This document shows, one piece after another, positions 12,951-23,486 of a stretch of 64,000 nucleotides of DNA. Made by a program: the position numbers and the translations under genes. Under the pieces are notes generated by a model. The model searched no databases, had not been told where the DNA came from, and saw nothing but the letters and a program-made list of their open reading frames with translations. This stretch comes from Erodium maritimum (taxonomy: Eukaryota > Streptophyta > Magnoliopsida > Geraniales > Geraniaceae). Every line of letters starts with the position of its first letter. Position 1 is the stretch's first letter. The stretch spans positions 14,079,001-14,143,000 of the forward strand of contig OY997596.1 of assembly GCA_963921825.1 (NCBI GenBank). Reading direction: 5' to 3'.

Positions 12951-14544
12951 TACTTATTTTAATTGTTATAATTGCATTATTAGGATGTGAGGAACGAGTG
13001 AAATGAGGGATAGCTTAGGAGCCATGTCGAGCCGTAAGTTTGGGATTGTAGTGCTGTAGAAATGCATGCGGGCCATGTCGAGCCCTTAGGTTGTGTGTTG
13101 ATTGAAATGCCATGATCTTTGATTGAGATGCATGATGTGTGATTTAGTCGTTGTTAGATTGAGAATCATGTTATGATTTGGTCGGTGTAGTGTGTTGATA
13201 TGCTTGGGCAAGGGTGCCATGCTTGTTTTGACGTGAACCGATGGCTATGATATGGTCAGGTGATTGATAGACCGACGTGATGTGTTGTGGTAAGATTGGT
13301 GGGCTTGGTAAGCCGTGATTGATCTATGGCATTATGATGCGTGTTATTATCTTGATGTGTGTTCCAAGAGGAGTTGGATTCCGGTATGGGACATACACCG
13401 AGGGGGTACGCCGGTGTGGGGTAGTACCTAGGCCGATGGTGTGGTCCCACGTATGCACGGTCCCACGGTGTGTTATTCCGGTATGATGCCTACATCGATG
13501 GGGTATGCCGGTGTAGAACATCTAGGCCCAGGGTTTGTGATTTGGCACTAGGTGTCGTGTTTATGCCTCGACGGATTTCCGGGAAGACATCTAGGCCGAT
13601 GGTGTATTCCGGTACGATGTATTGTGATTGTGCCCCGACGGATTTCCGGGAAGATATCTAGGCCAATGATGTGTGTTCCGGTGTGATATGATAAAGTCGG
13701 GCCGTGGACAGCCGGCGGAGTCGGGGACTGTGGTACGGGACGCGTGCTTATTTTATTGTATGTTGTATGCTTGATACGTGAATAAATGAGTGAGTATAGT
13801 GTGATAGTGGTCGTGTAAGTATGTGGGTGAGAGTGGTTATAATCTTGGAACTGAGAATTGTGGTTATGAAAGACTTTGTTGTGTTTAGTTGTGTGTTGTG
13901 CTAGTATGCCCTAATTGGACGGTTACTCTGGTGATGAGCGGATACTCATCGCCTTAACTACTTTTCCTACTGAGCGAAAGCTCACCCCCTTTACTTGTTG
14001 TTTTACAGGTCTTGAGCGAGATTTGTGCTAGCGGGATTCTCGGCGCTTGGGAGCTAGCGAGGGTCTTGTCTAGTTGTCTAGAGACGTACTGTTTAAATTG
14101 CCGTTAAACTTATTTATTTTGTGGTTTTTACTGAGATGTTGACTCATTAGATCACTTGGAGCTTTTAAACTGTTATTTGAGATCCTTTCTGATATTAAAA
14201 TTGTTCTATTATTTATTATTTTGAATTCACGTCTCGAGTCCGGTCAAAACCGGATTTGAGGCGTGACAATAATCTACTCTACTTATTTACATATAATAGC
14301 TCTTTAAAATATTATTAAATTATCTTCATTCCTAATTATATTTACAGTAGAATGTTTAAGGTTATTTTTTTAAAGATAAAGTACTTATATTAATTATGTA
14401 TTATCTACAAAGGGACCATCCATCAAAAGTGCCGGTAGAGTGGTAGTACTCAACAGGACAATTTACTAAGCATTTCCACATATCAAGAGAAAGAAGGCCC
14501 GGTCCAAGGCCAAATTACAGCACAAAAAACCAAGAAAAAAGGAG

Positions 14545-14617
14545 GGTATTCCAAGACAAGGAATTGAACTCGGGTGGATAGTATTTAGTGGAAGCCTTTA
14601 ACCACTAAGCTATAATT
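14545..14617 (-). other. tRNA-like / SINE-like stretch in the hAT right arm
   Basis: On the minus strand, tagcttagtggtta (about 14600-14613) fits an RNA polymerase III A box. A B-box-like gagttcaattcc lies about 35 bases downstream (near 14560-14571). Spacing is tRNA-like, but the arms pair poorly, so a functional tRNA is not claimed. It may be a tRNA-derived SINE remnant carried by the transposon. Confidence 0.35.
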
Positions 14618-14681
14618 TTGTATGGTTAGGGTATTCCATGGAATACCCTAGACTCTTCCTAGTTCCGCCCCTGGGTATTGT

Positions 14682-15047
14682 GGTCGTTATTCAGTTGATT
14701 TCGGAGGTGCGACTAAGGAGCAGGGTATTCCTTATGAGTATTATTTGATTCAGCCTTTGCGCCTGTTTAAGAAACCATCCTCTTCAGGAACTACTGTTGT
14801 TCATAGGCCGAGAAAACAATCTTTGAGTCGTTAGTGTGCCATCAAGACCACCCTATCTGGTTCGGAGATGTGGAATCAGGCGACGCTTTAAGCTCGCAAA
14901 GCTTTTCCAGACGCCTAGGAGTCTTTTTTTTACTTTGGTTGTTTTTAGTATGGTTCAAGGATGGTCTTGTTTATTTTTTTTTCTTTTCCGGATTTTTAGT
15001 TTTTTGTGTTGTATTATCTAAATATTAACTTGTTGCAAATAAGAAAA
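14682..15047 (+). pseudogene. Retroelement ORF1, last segment and 3' tail
   Basis: This is the continuation of the RRM retroelement after the hAT insertion. A short C-terminal stretch (KKPSSSGTTVVHRPRKQSLSR) ends with a stop at 14832-14834. A T-rich 3' UTR follows and ends in caaataagaaaaa. No reverse transcriptase follows, as in the other ORF1-only copies here. The exact 3' end and target duplication were not resolved. Confidence 0.5.
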
Positions 15048-15601
15048 AGGGTTGTTGGAGAACTCTACCAAATCCTTTTGCTTCCTACCAAAAATAACTC
15101 CCAAGCAAAATAAATAGGGGGTAACCCCATTTCGGTACTGTGGACAAAGGTCATTTTTCAAGTAGGTACCGTCGAGCTTTTACGGTATTATGTCATTACA
15201 GAAAGTCACTTTCAATTTTCAAAAAAGGACAAAAACTATTAAACTTAATGTTTTTTTTGGACGGAAAATACATGTGAAGCTCACATGTCCATTTTTTTGG
15301 AAATACCAAGTCTACCCTTTCTCTCTTTTAGAAACTCTTTAACCCTCATCTAAACCATGTCCTTTTTCTCCTCTTCCCCGTGAGCTCACCGTAGTTCTCC
15401 ACATCAGTTGAGGGCGTATGGAGCGGCGATTCTGCCCTTCCCCGGAGCTGCTCCTCTTTGCTCCCTTCTCGTTCCCTCCGCATCCGTCTCCCTTCGTCAC
15501 CATCACCATCCCCGTCCTCGTCATTTCTGGGTATCAAGAGATTTCAGAAAAACATGAAGATAGGTGTGGATTTGGGTCGGTTCGTTATGGGTTCACTGAA
15601 G
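15048..15601. other. Intergenic DNA without a supported gene
   Basis: A 76-codon ORF (15418-15648) runs into the solo LTR at 15607 and has no recognised domain. Just before the LTR there is gaagataggtgtggatttggg. A similar phrase, ggagatgggtgtggatttgg, follows the LTR at 19398, so the target may have contained a small duplication. I see nothing else. Confidence 0.4.
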
Positions 15602-18600
15602 AACACTGTCACGCCCCAAATCCGGTTTTGACCGGACTCGAGACGTGAACTAAAACAGAATAGATTTAAACGAAATTAAAGCCAAAACAAGTCTCAAATA
15701 GTAGTTTAAAACTTTAACCAACGTCGCGAGTCACAGCTCGATAAAAACCACGGTAAAAAAATTCAACAGTTAACGGTACGTCTCTAGACGTCCTTGCCTA
15801 GGACCCTCGTAAGCTCCCAAGCATCGAGCATCCAGCTAGTACACATCCCGCTTAGAACCTGAAAAACAACAAAGTAAGGGGTGAGCTTTCGCTCAGTAGG
15901 AAAAGTAGTTAAGGTTGTAAGCAAGCGCTCACCACCACGGGTAACCGTCCAATTAGGGCATACTAGTACAACACACAACTAATTTCCAACGGAACTCGTA
16001 ACCACAACCCTCAACTCAAAACCAAACCACACTCACAAACATACTCAAACGAACAAGCACAACCCGCAACCACAACACTTAACAAATCAACAAGCATAAT
16101 ATAAACAGTAAATAACACACACGTCCCGTACCGCAGCCCCCTACTCCACCGGCTGTCCACAGCCCGACTCTATCATATCGTACCGGAACACACAACATCG
16201 GCCTAGATATCTTCCCGTCACTAAGACTCGGGGGACAATCACAATACGTCATACCGGAATCTCCATCGGCCTAGACATCTTCCCGGCACTCCTTCGGGCA
16301 AGAACAACACAAATCGCGTAACCGTTGGCCTAGATGTCCTACACCGGCATACCCCCTCGATGTAGGCCATCGTACCAGAACCACTACCCGGGGCACCGCG
16401 CATACGTGGGACCACACCGTCGGCCTAGGTACTACCCTACACCGGCGTACCCCCTCGGTCGTAGGTACCATACCGGAAACAACTCCTCGGAACACACATC
16501 AAGATAATATCACACATCGAAATGCGATAATTCTAACACGGCTTACCAAGCCCTACAATCGTATCACAACACGTCACATCGGTCTATCACTCACCCGACC
16601 ACAACACAACCAAATACTAACATCATAACAAACACGGCACACTCGCCCACACATAGCAACAACATGTTCACCGGATATACTCATTCTTGTCCATTAACAT
16701 ACCGACACTAAGTCACACAACATGCATTTCAAACAATAACAGGCAATTCAATCAACACACGACCTACGGCTCAACATGGCCAATCTACCAGCACGACAAT
16801 TCCCCAAGTATTGAAAGCGGCTACACTAGTGAATCACATCCTACAAGTTACTAAGACTCGTCCGATTATTTAATATAAACGCTCATTCCAGTTTTCTTAA
16901 TCCTAGCATGCATACTAGTAACTTTCCCCAATTAAACCGGTATCCGCTACGTTCCCTAGCTCAACCGAAGAACAACAGCTACATCACCTAGCTGCTGACG
17001 TCCTGGCTCGCTACCTCCGGTGTTCTCTTCGATCGAAGCCGGACTCAAAATTAACACGGAAAGCGATTATCAAAAACGGTTCCAAATTTGACTTAAGAGT
17101 TACGACGGATTCGAAATAAGTTCAACAGTTGTCTTTTAAACTCGAGCGGGCTAAAAGCGGAATTATACGACGAATAGGGTTCGAGTACTCGAGTCCCGAG
17201 CACAGAACTCCGTGCACGTTTCTTGGGGCACGGTTCCCAATGCACGGTTCCCGATGCTCGAGTTTCTAGGCACAGTTCTGAGGTACGATTTTCGAGGCAC
17301 GAATATCGAGGTCTGATTCAGCGTTCCCGCTTTTGTCCCGTTCTAAGTCCGATTATTCGTCCAGTTTAAACGCTCGGTGTTCCAACAACGTTCAACAGTC
17401 CAAAACAGTTCCTTTTGATTTAAAACTAGTTTTAAATCCCTTTCTTTTTATTTAGCTCAGTTTTGATTTTAAACCATTTTCTGTTAAAATTCTTTCATTA
17501 AAACGTTTCAACTCGGCCGAACAGATCCAGAAATGCTCGAGCAAAACAAAGAAAAGGAGGGAGGAAGAGGTTCGGGATAAGTCTCAGGCCACCGGCGAAG
17601 AGTAACCGTCGACCAAACCCCACGGGTGTGATTCTCACCGTAGGAAAAAGAAGGCGGCGGCGGTGGTTGTAGTTTAGGGAGCAACGGAGCACGGCGGGTC
17701 TTCCCACCTCAGATCTGGACGGTGCGACGGCTCCCGTCTCAGATCTGGCGAGAACGACTGCGCTGGTTCTCGGTTCACACGCGGGTTGAACGGAGAAGAT
17801 GAGAGGCAAGAGGGTCGGCGTTGAGAGGAGAGGGAGACGGTGGTGGCGCGATTGGACGGAGAGGGTGAGCGAGAGGTCGGAGATGGAGGTCGGAGAGGAG
17901 ATAGAGGGAAGGTCGGAGCTTGAGAGGGGCGCAAACCTTAGATGGACGGAGAGGGTGACGGCGGCGAGGGTCGGGAGAAAGAGTGAGACGCGAGCGGAAC
18001 GGAGAAGAAGAGGGAGAGAGGGTTCGGAGGTGAGGATGGTGGCCGTCGACCTGCTTGGTCAGGACGGAGCGGAGGGAGAAGGAGAGAGAGGGAGTGGTCG
18101 GGAAAGAGGGGCGGCTGTGCAACGAAGAAGAAGGAACAGAAAATGAGGGCTCAAACCTAAAGCGCGCTTTAAATAACACGGGCCGGTTGCCACTTTTGGG
18201 CCTCTGGCGAGAAACGGGCCTCACAGCCCAAGCGAGGAGAAGCAGGGTCGGGCCTGGTTGGCCGGACTACTGGTCGGGTCTGGTCCGCCCGACCCGACCC
18301 TTTCCCTTTTTTTTATTTTTGAAAAACTTTTTAAAACGACCTCGATCCAACTTTTCGATCCTCTTTCCAAGCACGACGCTTTTTTTTATAAGCTCGAAAA
18401 TTTTATTAAGAAGACCGATTCCAAGAGAAGGGATCGGCCAAGCCCTGATAGAAGGAGAAGTAGGGTAAAAGAGGCCAAAAGACCCGAACAATACTTACAG
18501 GGGAATTCTGCTAAGGGGGAACTTTAAGGAGGACCTTAACCCAAAAACAGAAGAACCAAAAAACAGAAGAAAAAAAAAAACAAAACAAAAAGCCAACCAA

Positions 18601-19397
18601 ACAAAACTATTTGGCTAACTTCTGACGGGCCTTATGGGATGCTTTCCATAAGGTCGAAACAGGAGGTGCTGCCTTAATGGCTCGTTCCCGAGAGCTGGCT
18701 CTCGGCCGATTGACGATAGAGTAAATCGAGGACCGGCTCTGACGAGGTTGGAGTAGGGCTTCCTTCCAAGGACTGCTCTCATTCTCCTCCGCTACCACCG
18801 AGGCCTCTGATACAATAGCTTCAGTCAAATCCTGACGAACAGAACACTCAACCAAACCAGCGACCGAGACATCGGTGCTCAAACCCGATCCGTCCTTACA
18901 GCCACTTATCGTACTAGGAACAGAGATAGGAACAAAACTTGAGTCCCCCTGAAAATGGGCTTCAGATGATCCACCAAAAGAAGCTAAAGGATCCTTTACA
19001 GAAATAGCTTCCTCAAAGCCCAAAACCGACTCCTCAAATCCCTAAATCGACTTCACTGAATCATCCAAGCCCGAACAAACTGGAAACGCATCTCCCAGGG
19101 CTTGCGTATCACGAAACAACTCCTGCGATATATCCATAGAGGAATTTGTACTAACCTCCAATTCCGCCGAAACTAATGCACCAAAATCAGAATTTTAAAT
19201 TGGAACATGCTGCGAATCGCGAAACATGCGTTGATTTGCAATCTGCGCCCGGATTTCTTCCACCAACCAATCAACAACCACAGACGGTTCCCGGTTGCCG
19301 GCGAGCAGGAGATTCAGTAGAAAACCAAGCATGACGCTTTAAGTCGATAAAATTAACAAACTTAACCCTTTTTAACCGGAGCGGTCTTCACAAACAC
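15602..19397 (-). mobile_element. Solo LTR of the Gypsy family (inverted), with nested retroposon
   Basis: The LTR spans 15607-19392. It opens with tgtcacgccccaaatccgg, the reverse complement of the family's LTR end, and closes with gcggtcttcaca, the complement of its start. A perfect 5-bp target duplication aacac lies at 15602-15606 and 19393-19397. Without the retroposon at 18383-19324 it is about 2.84 kb, close to the 2.96-kb LTR at 6117. Several overlapping Arg/Ser/Pro-rich ORFs at 17.5-18.5 kb are low-complexity shadows. Confidence 0.87.
18367..19340 (-). mobile_element. ORF1-type retroposon fragment nested in the solo LTR
   Basis: The insertion spans 18383-19324 and is flanked by ccaagca(c/t)gacgctt at 18367-18381 and 19325-19339, a target duplication with one mismatch. 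Read on the minus strand it ends ttaataaaattttcgagcttataaaaaaaa, the LINE-like tail seen repeatedly in this window. A 138-residue ORF (18607-19023) ends in SHKARQKLAK and has no known domain. No reverse transcriptase is seen. It is probably a 5'-truncated ORF1-only element related to the one at 23.5-25.2 kb, which has a similar 3' end. Confidence 0.65.
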
Positions 19398-20051
19398 GGA
19401 GATGGGTGTGGATTTGGGGTTTGTTCAACTCTTTGGATTTCAAATCTTGGTTTTAGGGTTTGTTTAACTCTTTGATTTTTAAATCTTGAATTTAATTTTG
19501 TTGATTTGTAATGTGTAGATTGTTCTGTAGTGGTTAAGTTTGATGTGGATATTGTGGGGCTTTTGGATTTTTTTTGTAGAAACCAAATCCCACAAACAAG
19601 TTCTTGTTACAGCCGAGATGAATTTGGGAAGAAACTTTTTTTTATGAATATTTATTGGAGCTTGCTGAGGCTGATGAGGTTTATTGATAATTAAAAAAAG
19701 AAGAAAATGTTCACTGTATTTTGGTTTTATTAATTTGTTAATATGTTTTAACATAAATAAAGATATCGAAAAGAAAAGGTTTAAAAGGGAATGAGATTGG
19801 GATTAAAAATAAAAATTCTTTTCTAAAATAATATTTTATAAATAAAAACTGATTTTTATAAATAAAATTGATTTAAATAAATAAAACTTATTTTTTTAAA
19901 GAAAAAATCTGATTTTTTAAATTTTTTTCAGATTAATAAAGAATTATGAAAAGAAATTAATATTTTCAAATAAATAAGGATAATTAAAAAATAATATGAT
20001 TTTTTTCATATTCATGTATCAAAAAATAAAAAAAGATCATAAAATTATTGT
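19398..20051. other. AT-rich intergenic DNA
   Basis: This stretch is strongly AT-rich from about 19,760, with runs such as aataaaactgatttttataaataaaa. The only ORF of note (19479-19754, minus) is lysine/isoleucine-rich and low-complexity. No gene is supported. Confidence 0.5.
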
Positions 20052-20814
20052 TTTTTTTATCGGCAAAGCATATTTAAATTAAAAACCTTTTTCGGGATGA
20101 AAAAGAAGGTACAAAGTAACCAATACAACAAGATTCATCAAAGAACTAACCAAAAGGTCTTGGGTATTTCTTATACCACAAGCCACAAAAACCAATTCCC
20201 TAAAGAGCTAAAACAAAAGAAAGGTAGACCTTTTGTCGCTAAGTAGAAGTACATCTTAGCCTTCAAAAGAATGAAACATTACAACCCTGTTGAAGCTCTT
20301 TCATCACCAAAAACTGGTTCAGAAGATTAACCCCATAACTGTTGAGATGAAGCTGTAATCTACCATCCAATTTTGCAGATAGCATCCTTGCATCCAATGA
20401 AGAAAGCTTGTTGAAAACTGATCTGCCATCCCAAATTGTAGATTGCACTCCAAAATATAAGCTTGTTATTGTGATACCATCTTCAAAAGTTGGTTCAAAA
20501 TATTCACCCAATAAGTGTTGAGATGAAGCTCAAATCTGCCATCCGATTTTGCAGATTGCATCCCATGAAGTATGTATGTTGATAACTGATATGCCATCCC
20601 CAAATGCAGATTGCACTCCAAAATTATAAGCATGATGCAAGGATGAAAGTGTTTGTGTGAGCCCCCAGCCATCAGTAAATGAGACTCCGAAACTTCACAT
20701 ATCTGACTTCCAATTTTGCAAATAGCACTCCCCATGAATGAGTCAATGTTGATCTTCTGCAAAGTATATCTTGTCAAGCAGAAGAAGAAAAGAAGACAAG
20801 GAAACACTTTATTG
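20052..20814 (-). mobile_element. LINE 3' region with internal tandem duplication
   Basis: On the minus strand the right end is ...tttgccgataaaaaaaacaat, the LINE tail type of this window. Two units of about 176 bp (landmarks at 20315 and 20491 for tggttca, 20341 and 20517 for gttgagatgaagct) form a tandem duplication. No RT domain is left. The ORF1-only element 20815-22729 is inserted here, and some of the DNA beyond 22,745 may belong to the same LINE. Confidence 0.5.
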
Positions 20815-22744
20815 TTTTTTTTTATCAGCAAAAAAACAATTTTATTCAACCAATCAATACACTCCAGAGGGGAATTACAATCGAAAGGAAGAAGAGCAGA
20901 AAGAAAAAAAGAAGGAACCGATAGGAGAACTGAAATTAACTGATATCTTTGAACATGTTGACAGTGTCCTTGTCGTTGCACGAGGAGGTGAATCTCATAG
21001 CCTTGCAAAGGGCCCAAGCACGCTTAGCCTCAGACTTCTTCCGGAGGGATCTGGAGGGGCTGACGTCTTTGAGAGCCCGGAGGAGTTTCTGACGCCCATT
21101 TCAAACCCGTTTAATTTTGTGTTTGGGACGAGGATGGATTGAGGTCGGGTCAGTAGAAGGAGAGTGAATATTGGCGATAAAAGACGAGAAGTCGGAGGAC
21201 TCGGGAGAAGGGACCTGAGGCTCGGGAGGAGCTTGGGGGCCTTTAGGCTTGGGATCAGAAACTGAGTTGGACTTGGGCTTGAGACTAGCAACCTTTGCTG
21301 GGCCTGACTCCTGCATAGAGAAATTAGGCCCACGATGTGGTGACTCGTCGGCCCGGTCCGAGACATTAAGATCCAAATGTAGAGATTGGATCTCATCGTC
21401 TCGGGGAGATGAAGAGGTTGAAACGCGTGTGACCTTGGGACACAGCTGAAGAGGAGACAGGGCGATGTGCTCGGGAGGCGAAGCGACAAGGCACTTAGGA
21501 AATTGGAGCCGAGGGGAAGAGGCGCGATGATCCACGTGAAGATCCGGTGCCGGAATTTGGACGGAGGGAGGCAGGGACCTTGGGTCTGAGGGGTGAGACT
21601 CCAGCAAAATTGGAGCCCTAACTTCTTTGAGAAGGGACCAATCATCCAAACCCACTTCTACATCTTCGAATTCGTCTGGGTCTTGCTCAAAATTTGGGAC
21701 AAGGTGAGGATCGAGACCAGCAACACTGACTGGATAGGTGACGCCACCGATTTCGAGATCAACCAGGTGGGCATCGAGGGACAGGCTGCTTGAAAAAATT
21801 AGGGCAAAAGCCAGGTCGCGGCGTGAAGATGAAGAGGAGCAGGGATGAATTGCGATTAGGGTCCCAACCATTGAAGCAACACCCCGAATCGACGACAATG
21901 ACCAACCTTTCAGAGGTATACCTGCCATGGAGATCCAACGAAAACATTCACCATCAGAAACGGAGCGAAGGTCCGTGTAGAAGTCAAAGAAAAGATGGCG
22001 AAGCTCCAACCAGTTTCTAGCCATCTCGGATATGAAAGTATCAGCAGAGGTGAAAGAAATCAGGAACGTTCTGGCACCAAGCTCAGCGAATCTGACTTCA
22101 CCCAGCAAAGAGAGAGGGAGGTCCTCTTGAAGCGACGAAGTCGGGCGGTTGTCACGGCATACACCAATGATGGTGGAGCCGAGCAAAGATGAGCTGAAGG
22201 GGCAAGGAGAGCCAGAGCAAGAGGGCCTAGCATTAAGGCAGGTGCGATTAGAGGGTGGGGATGGAGGCACACCAGAGCCTGAGACCACGTCTTGAAAGAA
22301 CAGGGAGTAGAGTGGGTTGCCTTGAGAGAACGGTGAGCAGAGTGGGCTGCCTGCGAGCCATTCGAAACAGAGGCAGGAGGACGAGACTCGCCACACAGTG
22401 GGCCTTTGCAGAAATCGACGATGAGCCGTTCCGAGCCCAGGACGCTGCGATGAAGAGAAGAAACGGCCGCTGTTGCCAAGTCGATGCTCAGGAGAAAAAC
22501 AAAACCGAACTTTTTGCCAGAGGTGGTGAGGGAAGTCGGGAGGTAGGCATGGCTTACAGGACCGAAGTCTTTGAAGAGGGCAGCGAGGGACTCGGGGGTG
22601 CTGTCAAGAGGAAGGTTGCAAACAAACAGATGAGAGGAAGGTGAGGGAGACGAACGGCCGGCGACCGGGCCAGAAGGAAAAGGAAGGTCGGGAGGTTTGG
22701 GTTTAGAAGCCATCCTGATGTGTTTTTTCGGAAACACTTTACTG
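20800..22744 (-). mobile_element. ORF1-only non-LTR retroelement, copy 3 (degraded)
   Basis: The element spans 20815-22729 and is flanked by ggaaacactttattg (20800-20814) and ggaaacactttactg (22730-22744), a 15-bp target duplication with one mismatch. It starts on the minus strand just before the ORF1 ATG at 22712 and ends with gaataaaattgtttttttgctgataaaaaa. The coded protein has an RRM (LFVCNLP, KKFGFVFL). A frameshift in the linker follows, then a DUF4283-like part (RWISMAGIPLKGWS at about 21915-21960) and the KHKIKRV basic end. It is clearly diverged from copies 1 and 2 but has the same order and length, with no endonuclease or reverse transcriptase. Confidence 0.8.
21101..22712 (-). pseudogene. 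RRM/DUF4283-like ORF1 protein of retroelement copy 3
   Basis: The RRM-bearing reading frame starts at the ATG at 22712. RNP2 LFVCNLP falls at about residues 29-35 and RNP1 KKFGFVFL near residue 65, followed by GSERLIVDFCKGP. Homology to the intact copy at 43633-45336 then continues in a second frame (the open stretch at 22396-21101), so at least one frameshift lies near 22.35 kb and another near the C-terminus at about 21.1 kb. The Pro/Ser-rich linker, RWISMAGIPLKGW core and basic end are conserved. Confidence 0.7.
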
Positions 22745-23486
22745 TTAGGATGTGCAAGAATAGTTAGGAGTCCAATAATACCGTTAGCTCTATTACAGAT
22801 TTCGTCTCTATTTGATAACATCGAATAGATAGACTGTCATGATAAGAAGACAAAGATGAGGACAATCTTTACGTGCCAAAAAAAGTAAAATCATTGGACT
22901 GATCCGAGGTTTCCCCGATAAGAAATTGTATCTCTTGTTTTGTACTGGCCTGGTGCAACCACACAAGACAACCACCTTCTCTTTTCTTATTGCTCTTGTC
23001 CAGTAACACAACTAAAAGGAAGAAAACCAAAACAACACACTTTGTTTTTGAATATTCAGCAACACAACCACTCACAAAACCACTTGTTCTTGATTGCTTC
23101 CATAACCATAACACACACCCAGGGATCAATCAAGTGTTGCTGCCATAACCACAACATACCCAAGCTTCTCTATGCAAGTGTTGTATCCACCACCAAAATT
23201 GATACGAGAACACAAGAAACACACTATATGGTATTCTCGATTTTAAACAACAACAACAAGAACTCAAAGAAATAAAGATCACACCTCCATTTCTTGAATT
23301 TTTCTCCACAGTTGTTGTCCTTTCTTTTATCTGGATTGTGTGTCAGCTTCCCAAAATTTGAACCAATCTCTATCGTGTTCCCCTTTTTACAAATAAAACC
23401 TAATAAGTATAGATGGGCTCACGTGATGGGTTTTCGAAGCCATAGGCTTTGGAGCCCAAAAATAAGAAAAACCTCTTTTCTTTTGT
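22745..23486. other. Intergenic DNA, no supported gene
   Basis: ORFs here (for example 22940-23275 plus, 22869-23129 minus) show no domain and lie opposite each other. Part may belong to the LINE interrupted at 20815-22729. I see nothing decisive. Confidence 0.4.

Larger units (their letters stand above)
6112..14273 (+). mobile_element. Gypsy LTR retrotransposon (Tekay/Del-like), broken, with nested Copia solo LTR
   Basis: The element spans 6117-14268. The 5' LTR is 6117-9076 (about 2.96 kb). The 3' LTR is 9661-14268, about 2.92 kb once the Copia solo LTR at 11259-12945 is subtracted. A perfect 5-bp target duplication ataat sits at 6112-6116 and 14269-14273. LTRs start tgta(a/t)gaaccgcccc and end gcgtgaca, and a purine tract (aaggggggtgga) ends at 9659. 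Only a short internal region remains (9077-9660), encoding integrase-core sequence. It is clearly broken. The two LTRs differ by several percent by eye, so the insertion is not recent. Long LTRs and integrase type suggest a Tekay/Del chromovirus. Confidence 0.88.
5518..14681. mobile_element. hAT-type DNA transposon carrying a nested Gypsy element
   Basis: The element spans 5526-14673. Its ends are caagggcggaaccag and, inverted, caggggcggaactag. It is flanked by a perfect 8-bp target duplication, ggtattgt, at 5518-5525 and 14674-14681. Without the Gypsy element at 6117-14268 it is only about 1 kb, so it is non-autonomous. The left arm contains a long hairpin (5645-5766) and the right arm a tRNA-like stretch (about 14545-14617). 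It splits the older RRM retroelement. Confidence 0.85.

Noticed and set aside
17498-18527. Several overlapping ORFs of 74-149 codons on both strands
   Set aside because: They lie in a GC-rich purine/pyrimidine-biased part of a Gypsy solo LTR and are Arg/Ser/Pro low-complexity shadows.
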